Of a DNA stretch of 6,380 nucleotides, positions 6,358 to 6,380 are shown in pieces. Every line of letters starts with the position of its first letter. The stretch's first letter is position 1. The stretch comes from Candidatus Mediterraneibacter colneyensis. Lineage in GTDB: Bacteria; Bacillota; Clostridia; Lachnospirales; Lachnospiraceae. Under the pieces are notes generated by a model that saw only the letters and a list, made by a program, of their open reading frames with translations, made no database searches and was not told the origin of the DNA. The stretch spans positions 1 to 6,380 of the forward strand of contig DXEY01000085.1 in NCBI GenBank assembly GCA_019114745.1. Direction: 5' to 3'. The translations under genes and the position numbers were made by a program.

Positions 6358-6380
6358 TACAGAAGACCGGAAGAAATTAA
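6358..6380. other. Short sequence after rnfB, no terminator seen
   Basis: The 23 bases after the rnfB stop are purine-rich and show no hairpin or T run. The operon's terminator, or a further gene, must lie beyond the window. Confidence 0.6.

Overview
This window is ordinary housekeeping and energy-metabolism DNA from an anaerobic low-to-mid-GC Firmicute. It most likely comes from the class Clostridia, family Lachnospiraceae. The evidence is the rnf gene order C-D-G-E-A-B, the short clostridial form of RnfC, the strong AGGAGG-type ribosome binding sites, the TTG start codon, the four-domain S1 protein and a roughly balanced base composition. The family-level placement is an inference from protein style, not from a search.

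Layout. Positions 31-1137 encode a ribosomal protein S1 homologue with four S1 domains (rpsA), followed by a textbook intrinsic terminator at 1161-1188. An intergenic stretch of about 135 bases after the terminator carries two weak promoter candidates and an imperfect palindrome. From 1325 to 6357, six same-strand genes (rnfC, rnfD, rnfG, rnfE, rnfA, rnfB) form one tightly packed operon. Neighbouring genes are 16 bases apart at most, three of the five junctions overlap or abut, and every gene has a clear ribosome binding site. No terminator is visible in the 23 bases after rnfB, so the transcript may continue beyond the window. The minus strand holds only shadows of these genes.

How the genes work together. 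The six proteins make the membrane-bound Rnf complex (ferredoxin:NAD+ oxidoreductase). RnfB is the iron-sulfur entry point for electrons from reduced ferredoxin. RnfA and RnfE are a paralogous membrane pair, each with the two cysteines expected to hold a shared membrane [2Fe-2S] cluster. RnfD and RnfG carry covalent FMN, and RnfC is the soluble module that reduces NAD+. Electron transfer is coupled to export of Na+ or H+; the sequence alone does not show which ion. The flavin transferase (ApbE type) that RnfD and RnfG need is not in this window.

I do not see an undescribed system here. The points worth a second look are small: a cysteine-rich C-terminal tail on RnfE, a Pro-for-Ala change in the flavinylation motif of RnfD, a palindrome overlapping a candidate -10 element before rnfC, and the stand-alone S1 gene in a lineage where S1 is often fused to IspH.
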